Below, in pieces: positions 1 through 9,800 of a stretch of DNA of 64,000 nucleotides. The position numbers were made by a program, and so were the translations under genes. This stretch comes from Dama dama (Eukaryota; Chordata; Mammalia; Artiodactyla; Cervidae). The stretch is from positions 9,434,956 through 9,498,955 of the forward strand of contig NC_083712.1 in assembly GCF_033118175.1 (NCBI RefSeq), read 5' to 3'. Position 1 is the first letter of the stretch; each line of letters starts with the position of its first letter. The notes beneath the pieces were generated by a model, which saw only the letters and a list, made by a program, of their open reading frames with translations, made no database searches and was not told the origin of the DNA.

Positions 1-2236
1 ACACTGTGTATTTTGGGTTCAGTTTTTAAAATCCTTTTCGGTGTTGCCATAAAGGGTTTATCTCTCTAGAGGAATATAAGGATGTTTCACTGACGGTAAG
101 AAGCCAGGCTGTCGAGACAACACGCACAGTGAGACTTAATTCAGTCTCTCTGTTTTGCAAACAAAAAACACAAATGTAACGAAAATTTGTTGTCGTTTGT
201 TTTTCCAGAAGAAATGATTTTGAACCCACAGTGAACTGTGCTGCAGAACCTGATGTCGGAATTGGGAGGATTAGGAATATTATGTGGCCCACCTCCGTCT
301 CCCCACCCGCTTCCTCCGTGTGGGAAGAAAAGAGGGTGAGGATGTCTATGTGGTGGAATGGCCTTGAACCCCTTGTTTTCACCACAGGAGTGTGCTGAGG
401 AGACAGTGCTGTAACAGCACCTGTGAATGTCCACTGGGGACGGGGCAGGTGCTCAGGATGCTGACCCAGGGCTTTGCTAGAGCCCCAAGTTTCGGTCACC
501 ATTTTCTGTAATATAAAAATGACCATTATCTTAACCTTGACATTTCTCAGAAGATGAGTCTGGGTCAGTGGTTGGCTGTGGACACTCCAGTATCACCAGA
601 AGAGCAGTCAATAGAATGCTTTCACTTCTAAGCCTTCTTATGTATGTGTGTGATCCTTTTCCCATGGAAAGCTATGGGTGGTTACCTTTCATCATCAGTT
701 CATTTTCCCACAATCTATCTCTTTTTCATGTTGGAGAAAGAAATGGGAAACATATGAAGTAGACTATGTAAAATACTTTAGAGTACTTAATTAAAGTTGT
801 TTATTTCATTAGTTTGTACAATTTGGAGCAAATGAAGGTCTGAGATCATTTCATTACTGAAGATGGATTGCACTGTTGTACAGTGATTGTCCAACTGTTT
901 CATCACTTACTGGGGTTTTTAACCCTGCATCTCCCTTTATTTTCTATTAAAAATACAAAAACAATCCCAGAACCAGAGAAATTCTCTATATTTCCCTGAC
1001 AGTTGTGGAGAAAGAGCTTTATATCACATCACTACTATCAGGTGATGAGGGCATGATTTTTAAGCTTCGTTAAGCTACAGTTGTCTGATTTATAAACTGA
1101 GAAAACAGTACAGATCATAGATTTATGGTACTGGTTAAAGTGATACATACTATCAAGACAAGAGCCCCCAAGTGACCAGGCTTATATAAAATATAAATAG
1201 GTATGCAGAACACATGTATATCTATGTTCATATGTATATTTGAAATAAGTGAGCATTACTTCTAAGATAATGCATAAAGAATCACTAACATATTATTGTA
1301 GTCAACTGAAGTTTCATGGAGATAATGTTTACACTTAGTTTATTAGAGACCTGAAAATGCACTGTCCTTCAGTGGCAGCCAGTATTAGGTGGCCTCACTG
1401 ACCCAGCCCTCAGCAGGCTTCCTGACAGACCTTCGGTGAAGGTGACTGGGTGCTCAGCAGCCAGCGTCTCCTGGGTGTCTTCTCGGGTCTGCACGTGGGC
1501 TGTGGTGCCGTCCTCAGGACCCTGGCTTGCGGGAGGAAACCGGCACCGCGCTCTGTACTCGGCATGGCAACAGTGCAGAGCCGAGAAGCTCCTCAGTGGT
1601 CCCAAGGGGCCAGAAGGACATGGTCTGAGGTGTGAAGGGTCTCCAAAGTGTTTGCTCATTTTCCCCACAAGATATCTCAAATCTGACATTGTGCAGGAAT
1701 TAATTCAAACTCAGATAATTAATGTGTTTACTAAAAGACAGGTGCTGGGCTGTCCAGCACTTCGCTGTTTATAACATCCCATAGGTAAGCCACCTGAATG
1801 TCCCACAAGGAAATGTGTGCATAAATCCATGTATGAATCATGGATGCAATTCACACATCACGCTGTGGGGAATCAGTCAACGAGCACACACACAATTACA
1901 TATCACATCGAGTGCCAGAGGAGTCAGTGCGATTTATGGGTGGGGGAGGGTGGGTGGAACCAGCTCGGGAGCATGAAGAAGGCTGCCCCTGGTGGAAGCA
2001 GAGGTGTTTATCTGAGCTCAGCGTAAGAAGCGCACTGTCTCACCACTGACCTCATCTCAGGAAGAAGGCTCTGTCTGTGACTCTAGATCCTTCCATTGTC
2101 AGATTTCACCACCAATTTGAGAATCACCTGATATGCAACTTTTCTTACCATTTGCGTCATGTTGCCATTTTGCATGGACTTATTTTATGACATCTTTATT
2201 CCCCAGCTTACAGATCAGAGATTTTACACATGACTT
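1..2236. other. Anonymous sequence, no gene or clear repeat
   Basis: I recognise no repeat family, exon or RNA gene here. Positions 1360-1650 are more GC-rich than the surroundings and are open on both strands at once (112 codons on plus from 1436, 106 codons on minus ending at 1369). Such two-way openness is what GC-rich non-coding DNA gives, and no domain or splice pattern is visible, so I do not call a gene. Confidence 0.55.
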
Positions 2237-2410
2237 GCTTCCCTGGTGCCTCAGTCAGTAAAGAGTCTGCCTGCAATTCGGGAGACTTGGGTTTCATTCC
2301 TGGGTTGGTAAGATCCCCTGGAGAAGGAAATGGCAACCCACTCCAGTATTCTTGCCTGGAGAATCCCACAGATGAGCCTGGTGGGCTACCATCCATGGGG
2401 TGACTAACTT
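2237..2410 (+). mobile_element. Bov-tA SINE
   Basis: tRNA-derived ruminant SINE, plus strand. The head begins with cttccctggtg and carries a tRNA-like B-box region (gggtttcattcctgg near 2289). The Bov-A body follows, with the diagnostic ggaaatggcaacccactcc and attcttgcctggagaatccc. The 3' end is cut short after ccatggggtgac, so the usual racacgactgag tail is missing. No TSD could be paired. Confidence 0.92.
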
Positions 2411-3331
2411 TCTTTTTCATTCTTTGAGTACTTAAGCCTGAAGTAAGCTTATGTAATAAAGAGTGTAGATAATGGAATATAGCTCATGTTTCTTTTGTAG
2501 ACTATATTCACAGATGTGCAAAATAATGATATATAATGAATCTCCCAGTTCTTGCCAATTTTAATGAGTGCAGCTCAATAGCTCAGAAATCATTTGCATA
2601 TCAACTGAAACCCTGAGTTTATTTCTTTTTTTTTCTTCTGAGTTTATTTCTAAAAAATGTTTCAAAATTAGTCTTTACCCTGTATATGGTAAGTAAAAAG
2701 TACATGTGAGTTAAATGAGTACATACACAAACATGTATTTGTTGAGCACTAATTAAATTATATCATTTCCCAACTACTAAATCAATTATTAAATTAATTA
2801 CATCCAATCTCATTCCAAATATTACTCAGGTGGCTTTCAAAAAATAAATGCAGCACAAATAAAACTAAGGAGAGGTAAGCAAGTGAGCATCACAATTCAT
2901 TCCATCAGCTTTCTTGTTTACTAATGATGGACTGTGGACATGACTGAGAGCTTCCTAATTCCCAGGGAAAGCAGAAAGCATGCCTACCTAGGTGATTATA
3001 GTGTCTTTGCAATAAACCACATTTGTGACTAAGATTCAATTTGTTTCTTTATCTGAAACTAAAGCCAACAGACAAGTCATTTTCATTTTGCTCCCTCCTT
3101 AAAAAAAATGGCTTTTAAATTATCTCTATATCATCCTCAATCACACCCCTATGTAAGGACAATAAGGTGTTTTGTTGCAGTGTTTTTAACTGCTCACCAC
3201 TGTAAATTATTGACATGTCAAAGCACAGCTAATTTTAGATGAGACTCAACTATCATGGTTCAAACAGGCAGCTTTGGGGTGACCTGATGTAATTAGATAA
3301 AGTCTAGAAGACAGTGAAGGATGGAGAGTCT
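2411..3331. other. AT-rich anonymous sequence
   Basis: AT-rich single-copy-looking DNA with no open frame of note. A short T-rich run lies near 2625-2640. No recognisable repeat or gene signal. Confidence 0.5.
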
Positions 3332-3394
3332 GGACTGCTGCAGCCACAGTGTCACCAAGAGTCACACGCAACTTAGGGACTGAACAACAATGGC
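3332..3394 (+). mobile_element. Short BovB 3'-end piece in inverted orientation
   Basis: About 60 bp that read like the BovB 3' terminus on the plus strand: a ctgctgcag... start, gtcaccaagagtcac..., and the ending gggactgaacaacaatgg. The BovB body that follows runs on the minus strand and lacks its own last ~330 bp. The tail therefore appears inverted relative to the body. It could instead be an unrelated tiny SINE/BovB tail that landed beside it. Confidence 0.6.
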
Positions 3395-3752
3395 TATCAA
3401 GGCACTCTCAAGAGTCTTCTCCAACACTACAGTTCAAGAGCATCACTTCCTCAGCGCTCAGCTTTCTTTACGGTCCAATTGTCACATCCACACAGGACCA
3501 CTGCAAAAACCATAGCTTTGACTAGACAGACCTTTGTCGGCAAAGTGATGTCTCTGCTTTTTAATATGCTGTCTAGGCTGGCCATAGCTTTTCTTCCAAA
3601 GAGCAAGCGTCTTTTAATTTCATGGCTAGAGTCACCATCTGCAGTGATTCTGGAACCCAAGAAAATAAAGTTTCCATTGTTTCCCCATCTATTTGCCATG
3701 AAGTGATGGGACTGGATGCCATGATCTTGGGTTTTTGAATGTTGAGGTTTTA

Positions 3753-4701
3753 TTTTTTTTTTTACTTGACCTAGGGATTTTATTTATTTTTAAATTTTTT
3801 TTCATTTATTTATATTAGTTGGAGGCTAATTACTTTACAATATTGTAGTGGTTTTTGCCATACATTGATATGAATCAGCCATAGATTTACATGTGTTCCC
3901 CATCCTGAAACCCCCTCCCACCTCCCTCCCTATCCCATCCCTGTGGGTCATCCTAGTGCACCAGCCCTGAGCACTTGTCTCATGCATCAAACCTGGACTG
4001 GTGATCTGTTTCACAATTGATAATATACATGTTTCAATGCTATTCTCTCAGATCATCCCACCCTCGCCTTCTCCCACTGAGTCCAAAAGTCTGCTATACA
4101 TCTGTGTCTCTTTTTCTGTCTTGCATATAGGGTTATCATTACCATCTTTCTAAATTCCATATATATGCATTAGTATACTGTATTGGTGTTTTTCTTTCTG
4201 GCTTACTTCACTCTGTATAATGGGCTCCAGTTTCATCCACCTCATTAGAACTAATTCAAATGAATTCTTTTTAACGGCTGAGTAATATTCCATGGTGTAT
4301 ATGTAACACAGCTTCCTTATCCATTCGTCTGCTGATGGGCATCTAGGTTGCTTCCATGTCCTGGCTATTATAAACAGTGCTGCGATGAACATTGGGGTAC
4401 ACGTGTCTCTTTCAGTTCCGGTTTCCTCGGTGTGTATGCCCAGGAGTGGGATTGCTGGGTTATATGGCAGTTCTATTTCCAGTTTTTTAACAAATCTCCA
4501 CACTGTTCTCCATAGTGGCTGTACTAGTTTGCATTCCCACCAGCAGTGTAAGAGGGTTCCCTTTTCTCCACACCCTCTCCAGCATTTATTGCTTATAGAC
4601 TTTTGGATAGCAGCCATTCTGACTGGCATGAAGTGGTACCTCATTGTGGTTTTGATTTGCATTTCTCTAATAATGAGTGATGTTAAGCATCTTTTCATGT
4701 G
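3753..4701 (-). mobile_element. 5'-truncated L1 LINE inside BovB
   Basis: Ruminant-type L1, minus strand. The A-tail appears as a T-run at about 3751-3763. The 3' UTR follows (ttggaggctaattactttac at 3820), then the C-terminal part of ORF2. The flanking BovB is duplicated as tttgaatgttgag(g)tttt at 3733-3752 and 4702-4718, a ~17-bp TSD. This proves insertion into the BovB. Only ~950 bp were copied. The reading frame of the ORF2 end is still open, suggesting a fairly recent insertion. Confidence 0.95.
4150..4698 (-). pseudogene. L1 ORF2p C-terminal fragment, open for 182 codons
   Basis: An uninterrupted frame of 182 residues matches the last part of the L1 ORF2 protein. This region normally follows the reverse transcriptase and helps bind RNA. 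A cysteine-rich knuckle of form C-x3-C-x7-H-x4-C is intact (starts CWRGCGEKG, ends CWWEC, residues ~39-56). The late motif IYTMEYYSAVKKN (residues ~133-145) is also present. Endonuclease and reverse-transcriptase domains are absent because the insertion is 5'-truncated. There is no promoter, so I treat it as a dead fragment. Confidence 0.9.
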
Positions 4702-4718
4702 TTTGAATGTTGAGTTTT

Positions 4719-5050
4719 AAGCCAGCTTTTTCACTCTCCTCTTTCACCTTCATCAAGAGGCTCTTTAGTTCCTCTTCACTTTCTGCCATAATGGTGGTGT
4801 TATCTGCATATCTGAGGTTATTGATATTTCTCCTGGCCATCCTGATTCCAGCCTGTGCTTCATCCAGCCTGGCATTTTGCATGATGAACTCTGAATATAA
4901 GTTAAATAAGCAGGGTGACAATGTACAGCATTGATGTACTCCTTTCCCAACTTGAAACCAGTCTGTTGTTCCATGTCTGGTTCTAAATGTTGCTTCTTGA
5001 CCTGCATAGAGATTTCTCAGGAGGCAGGTCAGGTGGTCTGGTATTCCCAT
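4719..5050 (-). pseudogene. BovB reverse-transcriptase fragment (YADN)
   Basis: This is an open stretch of BovB protein. It runs from IPDHLTCLLRNLYAGQEA through KGVHQCCTLSPCLFNLY (reverse-transcriptase motifs before the active site) to NLRYADNTTIMAESEEELK. BovB copies usually read YADD at the active box. The D-to-N change would remove a metal-binding Asp. The frame opens at 5050 and runs into the L1 insertion at its far end. It is a non-functional relic. Confidence 0.88.
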
Positions 5051-5206
5051 CTCTTTTAGAATTTACCAGTTTGCTGTGATCCACACAGTCAAAGGCTTTG
5101 GTGTAGTCAACAAAGCAGAAGTAGATGTATCTCTAGAATTCTCTTGCTTTTTCTATGATCCAGCTGATATTGGCAGTTTGATTTCTGGTTCCTCTGCCTT
5201 TGCCAA

Positions 5207-5471
5207 TGGAGAAGGCAATGGCAACCCACTCCAGTACTCTTGCCTGGAAAATCCCATGGAGGGAGGAGCCAGGTAGGCTGCAGTCCATGGGGTCTCGAAG
5301 AGTCAGACACGACTGAGTGACTTCACTTTCACTTTCATGTATTGGAGAAGGAAATGGCAACCCACTCCAGTGTTCTTGCCTGGAGAATCCCAGGGATGGT
5401 GGAGCCTGGTGGGTTGCCGTCTATGGGGTCACACAGAGTCGGACACGACTGAAGTGACTTAGTAGCAGCAG
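5207..5471 (+). mobile_element. Full-length Bov-A2 SINE with 11-bp TSD
   Basis: Dimeric Bov-A SINE, plus strand. The first monomer starts tggagaaggcaatggcaac and ends in a TTCACTTTCACTTTCA linker. The second monomer (from 5344) ends gacttagtagcagcag. The target gcctttgccaa is duplicated exactly at 5196-5206 and 5471-5481, dividing the host BovB. It lies opposite to the BovB strand. Near-consensus sequence suggests a younger age than its host. Confidence 0.96.
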
Positions 5472-5737
5472 CCTTTGCCAAATCCAGTTTGTACTTCTGG
5501 GACTTTTCAGTTCATGTACCATTGAAGCCTAGCTTGGAGGATTTGGGACATTTCTTGCTAACATGTGAAATGAGTGCAATTGTGCAGTAGTTTGAACATT
5601 CTTTGGCATTGCCTTTTTTAGGGATTGGAATGAAAACGGACCTTTTCCAGTCCTGTGGCCACTGCTGAGTTTTCCAAATTTGCTGGCATATTGAGTGCAG
5701 CACTTTCATGCTGGGAGCCATTATGGGAGATCCCGCC

Positions 5738-5844
5738 CATGACAAGGTCATGAAGAAAATACCGGACAGGCAAGGCTGTCCGGGACCCCATCCATGACGA
5801 GGTCATGAGGAAAAAACCTGACAGGCAAGGCCGTCCAGGATATA
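5738..5844 (+). repeat. Direct repeat of ~50 bp in LTR U3
   Basis: Two units start catgac(a/g)aggtcatga at 5738 and 5793, a 55-bp period. Each runs through gacaggcaagg to gtcc(g/a)gga. They differ at a few sites. Tandem U3 repeats are often enhancer blocks in retroviral LTRs; that role is inferred here. Confidence 0.8.
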
Positions 5845-6642
5845 AGAGATCCTCCAGGTTGGCCTTGGCCTCTACCCCACCCTGTTTCCTCCCCCCTTTT
5901 CTGTTGTTGTTCTTGTTTGCCCTGCTGCAGATTCTTGTGTTGCCTGCCGAGAGCTCTCCTGCTCCTCTTTCACTGAATAAAGACCAATTTAAAACCCTAA
6001 TTAATAAATCTCCTGGACGCTGGTACTCTATGAAGGGGCCAGGGATGAAGGAAATGCTTCAATTCAAACCCTTTTGCTGGCATTCTGGCTTGTTTGATAA
6101 ATGTGTGCTCTCATTGCAAAAAATGCTCATGATTGTTCTAAACATCCTAAACACAGTATGCTAACAAAAGAAACTATTAAGCATAGGTCTCTCCGCAGGG
6201 TGAGAAAAGCTCCACAAATGTAATAGCCACAAATGTGCCTAATAGAAAATAGTTTAGATAGAGATTAGCTGGTGACTTCTTGCAGGTAGTTAACTTTTAG
6301 ACTAAGAGCCTGTTTTGTGCCATATCTGCTGTTTTTGCAGTCCTTCCATTTCTGTTCTGTAAAAATGTAATCCTATCTAGTTCCCATAGAGATGACGCCT
6401 ATTAGAAAGAAAATAGATTAATCATAAGAAAAACAGAGTCGGCTACTGAAGTTGCTTAAGTCACACCAGGTGCAAGCCATAAAATGTTAGCAGGCCTGAA
6501 GGCCAAATGATAAGAAAGACTCTTGTGAACGAATAGTATGTGGGTGACATCCTGTTTCTGTTGAAGGTCAAGTTGCTGTAATGTTTTGAGATGACCTGTG
6601 TGTAAGCAATATGCACTTCCCCCAAAAAGATGTTGTTAAGGG

Positions 6643-6648
6643 TATAAA
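6643..6648 (+). promoter_or_regulatory. LTR TATA box
   Basis: TATAAA within ggtataaagg of the solo LTR, 19 bp upstream of AATAAA (6662-6667). By analogy with retroviral LTRs, transcription would start roughly 25-30 bp downstream. Activity is not known. Confidence 0.6.
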
Positions 6649-6661
6649 GGTGCCGTGCAAA

Positions 6662-6667
6662 AATAAA
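6662..6667 (+). terminator. LTR polyadenylation signal AATAAA
   Basis: AATAAA lies between the TATA box and the inferred R/U5 of the solo LTR. A second AATAAA at 5976-5981 follows the TATA-like box of the left module. Placing the signal so close to the TATA box implies a very short R region, as in betaretroviral LTRs. Confidence 0.55.
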
Positions 6668-7505
6668 CTCCAGACTGAGCCCCGAGCTTTGTCTCACTGT
6701 CTCTCTCTCTCATTCGCCGACACCGTTCATCCTGAGGGTTCCCCTGGATCCTGCTGGGGCCAGGCCCCGCCACTTTCACAGCATCATTTTTTAGGATTTG
6801 AAATAGCTCAACTGGAATTCCATCACCTCCACTAGCTTTGTTCATAGTGATGCTTCCTAAGGCCCACTTGACTTTGCATTCCAGGATGTCTTGCTCTCGG
6901 TGAGTGATCACACCATCGTGATTATCTGGGTCATGAAGATCTTTTTTGTACAGTTCTTCTGTGTATTCTTGCTACCTCTTCTTAATGTCTTCAGCTTCTG
7001 TTAGGTTCATATCATTCCTGTCCTTTATTGTGTCCATCTTTGCATGAAATGTTCCCTTGGTATCTCTAATTTTCTTGAAGAGATCTCTAGTCTTTCCCAT
7101 TCTATTGTTTTCCTCTACTTCTTTGCACTGGTCACTTAGGAAGGCTTTCTTATCTCTCCTTGCTATTCTTTGGAACTCTGAATTCAGATGGGTATATCTT
7201 TCCTTTTCTCCTTTGCCTTTCACTTCTCTTGTTTTCTAAGCTATTTGTAAGGCCTCCTCAGACAACCATTTTGCGTTTTTGTGTTTCTTTTTCTTGGGGA
7301 TGGTCTTGATCACTGCCTCCAGTATAATGTCATGAACCTCTGTCCATAATTTTTCAGGCACTCTATCAGATCTAATCCCTTGAATCTATTTGTCACTTCC
7401 ACTGTATATTTGTAAGGGATATGATTTAGGTCATACATGAATGGTCTAGTGGTTTCCCTACTTTCTTGAATTTAAGTCTGAATTTTGCAATAAGGAGTTT
7501 CTAAC

Positions 7506-8915
7506 TCCTGAATTTCTAACTCTTTACAATTGCCTTTTTATTTCTTTACCCAGTGAGTACAAGTCAAGTACTAGACAGGAACTGAAGACGCTCCCAAGGG
7601 GATGGTTGTGGCCCCCCCAGCCTGGGGCTCAGTTACCACTCACTGCTCCCTGAGTCGGCGCTCAGCCAGCCACTGCCACAAGCAGCCCGCCCGTGGGCCC
7701 CACAAGGCTGGGGCAGAAGACCAAACTCCTCACCCGCACACACCAGCCCTCAGACATCTGCCACGGCTGAGACGCTTGCAGGTTCCCACCTTCAAACTCA
7801 GGGGCAACATTCACAGTTTTTCAAATCCAGTGCCATACTTCAAACACATTGCGCCTTCTACACATTGATGCTTATGAGCAGTACGCTCACCCTTCTCCTG
7901 AAAATAGGCTCTTTCCCCATGGAGCTAATGCAATCCATCATTTATGAAGTCTCAGTTTGTCACACCACCCTGATTAGGGCAACAGTAATGTTCTTGTTTG
8001 CCTGCATCTGCTCCACCTTACACTGGTTCTCTTAGGACACCTAGATTTGTGTGCAATGAATATATGAAGTGATTTAGTGTTTTTCCAAAACAAATGAGTG
8101 GACTAAAGAGTTGATCTCAAAAGCAAAGCGGTTTCATGATCAATAAAGCAAAACAGCTGAGCAAAGTGCACTGCTGACACAGTTTCTCTACACATAATCT
8201 GGTCACAGATTTACTTTATTCATTTATTTTAGAGTTTCATATTTTTGTAAACCTGTTTTCTGTGTTTCTCATGTTCCAACACTATAGAAACAGACATTTC
8301 CCCCCTGCCCACCTCAGAAAGTTACTGGATTGAGAAAAGATGGTGACCACAAATCATTCAATAAGTGCTGTGACTGTTAACTGTAATATCACTGATGGAA
8401 AAACTTTAAAACTTGTTCATGTTTTGAGCTTGATAAAAATATATACAGGCTATGTGCAACAAGGTTAAGTAATTGTTTCACAAAATATTTCCTCTTTGTG
8501 GTAAGAAAAGATATCTCCCCAAAGCAAACTGATTACAACTTCAGATACAACAAAGCACCTTCCCGACTTTTCCCTGAATTTCAGTTATTGGAGAGCAGAC
8601 TTTATCATTTTAAGTTCAAAATGTAAAGTGCAATCCACTCACCACCTTGGCAACATGGAAGAGTTGGGCATCAGTGTTGTCACAGTCAGGCAACCCTTGT
8701 TCTCTCAGTATCATCTCTGTTCCCACGTCGCTGTGTTTAACTGGGGTTAAGCCCCATCCAAGTACACGCCGGGCATGGATTTGGGATTCACTCCACCTGT
8801 GTGGCTCAGTCTCACCACCTGAAGAAGATCAGGAGACAAGAGAGTGTGGTGGTGATTCTATTACTTCTAATGTTCTTTCCATCCTTACTAGCTGCATAAA
8901 CAATGTGTGCATGCA
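7506..8915. other. Anonymous sequence, partly GC-rich
   Basis: Just beyond the BovB end there is a small local duplication (tttctaactc twice at 7499-7524). A GC-rich patch lies at 7590-7800. The 88-codon frame at 7602-7868 shows no domain. No repeat family recognised. Confidence 0.5.
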
Positions 8916-9124
8916 TGCTCACTCAGCTGTGTCTGACTCTCTGCAACTCCATGGACTGTAGCCTGCCAAGCTCCTCTCTCCATGGAATTCTTCAGGCAGG
9001 AATACTGGTGTGGGTTGCCATTTCCTCCTCCAGAGGATCTTCCCAACCCAGGGATCGAACCCAAGCTTCCTGCAGCCCTGCATTGGCAGGCAGGTTCTTT
9101 ACCACTGAGCCATCTGGGAAGCCC
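8916..9124 (-). mobile_element. Bov-tA SINE
   Basis: Minus-strand Bov-tA. The Bov-A end (tgctcactcagctgtgtctg) lies at the left and the tRNA-like head (ctttaccactgagccatctgggaagccc) at the right. The B-box region reads gggatcgaaccc at 9053. It is moderately diverged. TSD not clear. Confidence 0.93.
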
Positions 9125-9619
9125 AAACTAACAATACAAGCAATTTACTAAAGTAAGAAAAAGTAAGTTTTAAAATTCGATTTCCAAAACACTGCACAAC
9201 TCAGAACAAGGGAGTGTTAAAGTCATCTGATAAATTAAACACAGAAGGTATAATTAGTGTAAAGGAAAGAGATTTGAATTTTATTTAAGTAATAATTGTA
9301 ACACACACATGGAATGGTTGTATCTCTTATCAAAGGTGAGATTTGTAGCATCGAAGAACTCTCGAGTGAGATAACTATGCTCCTTGTTTCATAGATGATG
9401 AACTCAACAGCAGAGAAGGATATGTCCTGGGGTGATGCACTGGATGTATATACAGGTGGTGCTAAGAGTGCTTCTGATTGTGGAGTCTGATTGGATTCAG
9501 GTATGTGAACATCTGCACTGTTAGGGACCCACTGTCCACGAGTACACGCAGGCTTAAAGCACAGGCACGAGCGGGGACACCGACACTGACTGTAAACCAA
9601 CCTGTAAACCAGTGGTTTT
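9125..9619. other. Anonymous sequence
   Basis: No repeat or gene recognised. Minus-strand frames of 121 and 81 codons near 9235-9707 share no domain with any family I know. Confidence 0.5.
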
Positions 9620-9800
9620 GCTTTATTTCGCCTTTATTGAGATGTGATAACAAAGTGTGCGCCATGGTGATCTGATATCTATATACATTGTGTAAGGATT
9701 CCCCCATGTATTAATCGATATATCATCTCACTTTATAAAACTTCTTCACCTTCCACATCTGCCTCTCTCACCTGGAGAGATTTCCAGGTTACCCCAAAGA
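9620..9800 (-). mobile_element. Old L1 3'-UTR-like relic
   Basis: The text cctttattgagatgtgataac... atctatatacattgtgtaagg... atcatctcac resembles the 3' UTR of ancient mammalian L1 (L1M) families. It is heavily diverged and the strand call is uncertain. Confidence 0.4.

Larger units (their letters stand above)
5709..6772 (+). mobile_element. Solo LTR, class II (ERVK-like) endogenous retrovirus
   Basis: A 1,064-bp block starts TGCTGGGAGCC, ends GGCCCCGCCA, and is flanked by a perfect 6-bp TSD ctttca (5703-5708 and 6773-6778). TG...CA ends and a 6-bp TSD are typical of betaretrovirus-like (class II/ERVK) elements. BovB sequence resumes exactly after the second TSD, so no flanking host DNA is lost. 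No gag, pol or env sequence is present, so it is a solo LTR left by recombination. The right-hand core has TATAAA at 6643 and AATAAA at 6662, leaving a short R as in betaretroviruses. The left third is unusual: a ~50-bp unit is repeated at 5738 and 5793, and a second TATA-like (5838) and AATAAA (5976) pair is present. Confidence 0.88.
3398..7505 (-). mobile_element. BovB LINE, minus strand, split by L1, Bov-A2 and an LTR
   Basis: RTE-class retrotransposon remnant. BovB sequence is seen in four blocks: 3398-3752, 4702-5206, 5472-5708 and 6773-7505, about 1.8 kb once the insertions are removed. Its own reverse transcriptase and upstream linker region can be followed on the minus strand. The reverse-transcriptase core box reads YADN (4799-4810) instead of the family's YADD, so the catalytic second Asp is lost. 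Many stops and frameshifts are present. The element is 5'-truncated near 7505, inside what would be the endonuclease/linker part. It is the oldest member of this nest. Confidence 0.93.

Noticed and set aside
1369..1774. Possible gene in overlapping 106- and 112-codon frames
   Set aside because: Open on both strands in a GC-rich patch; no domain, splice sites or start context.
5709..6772. Intact provirus
   Set aside because: No gag, pol or env sequence and no second LTR separated by an internal region; the TSD encloses only LTR-like sequence.
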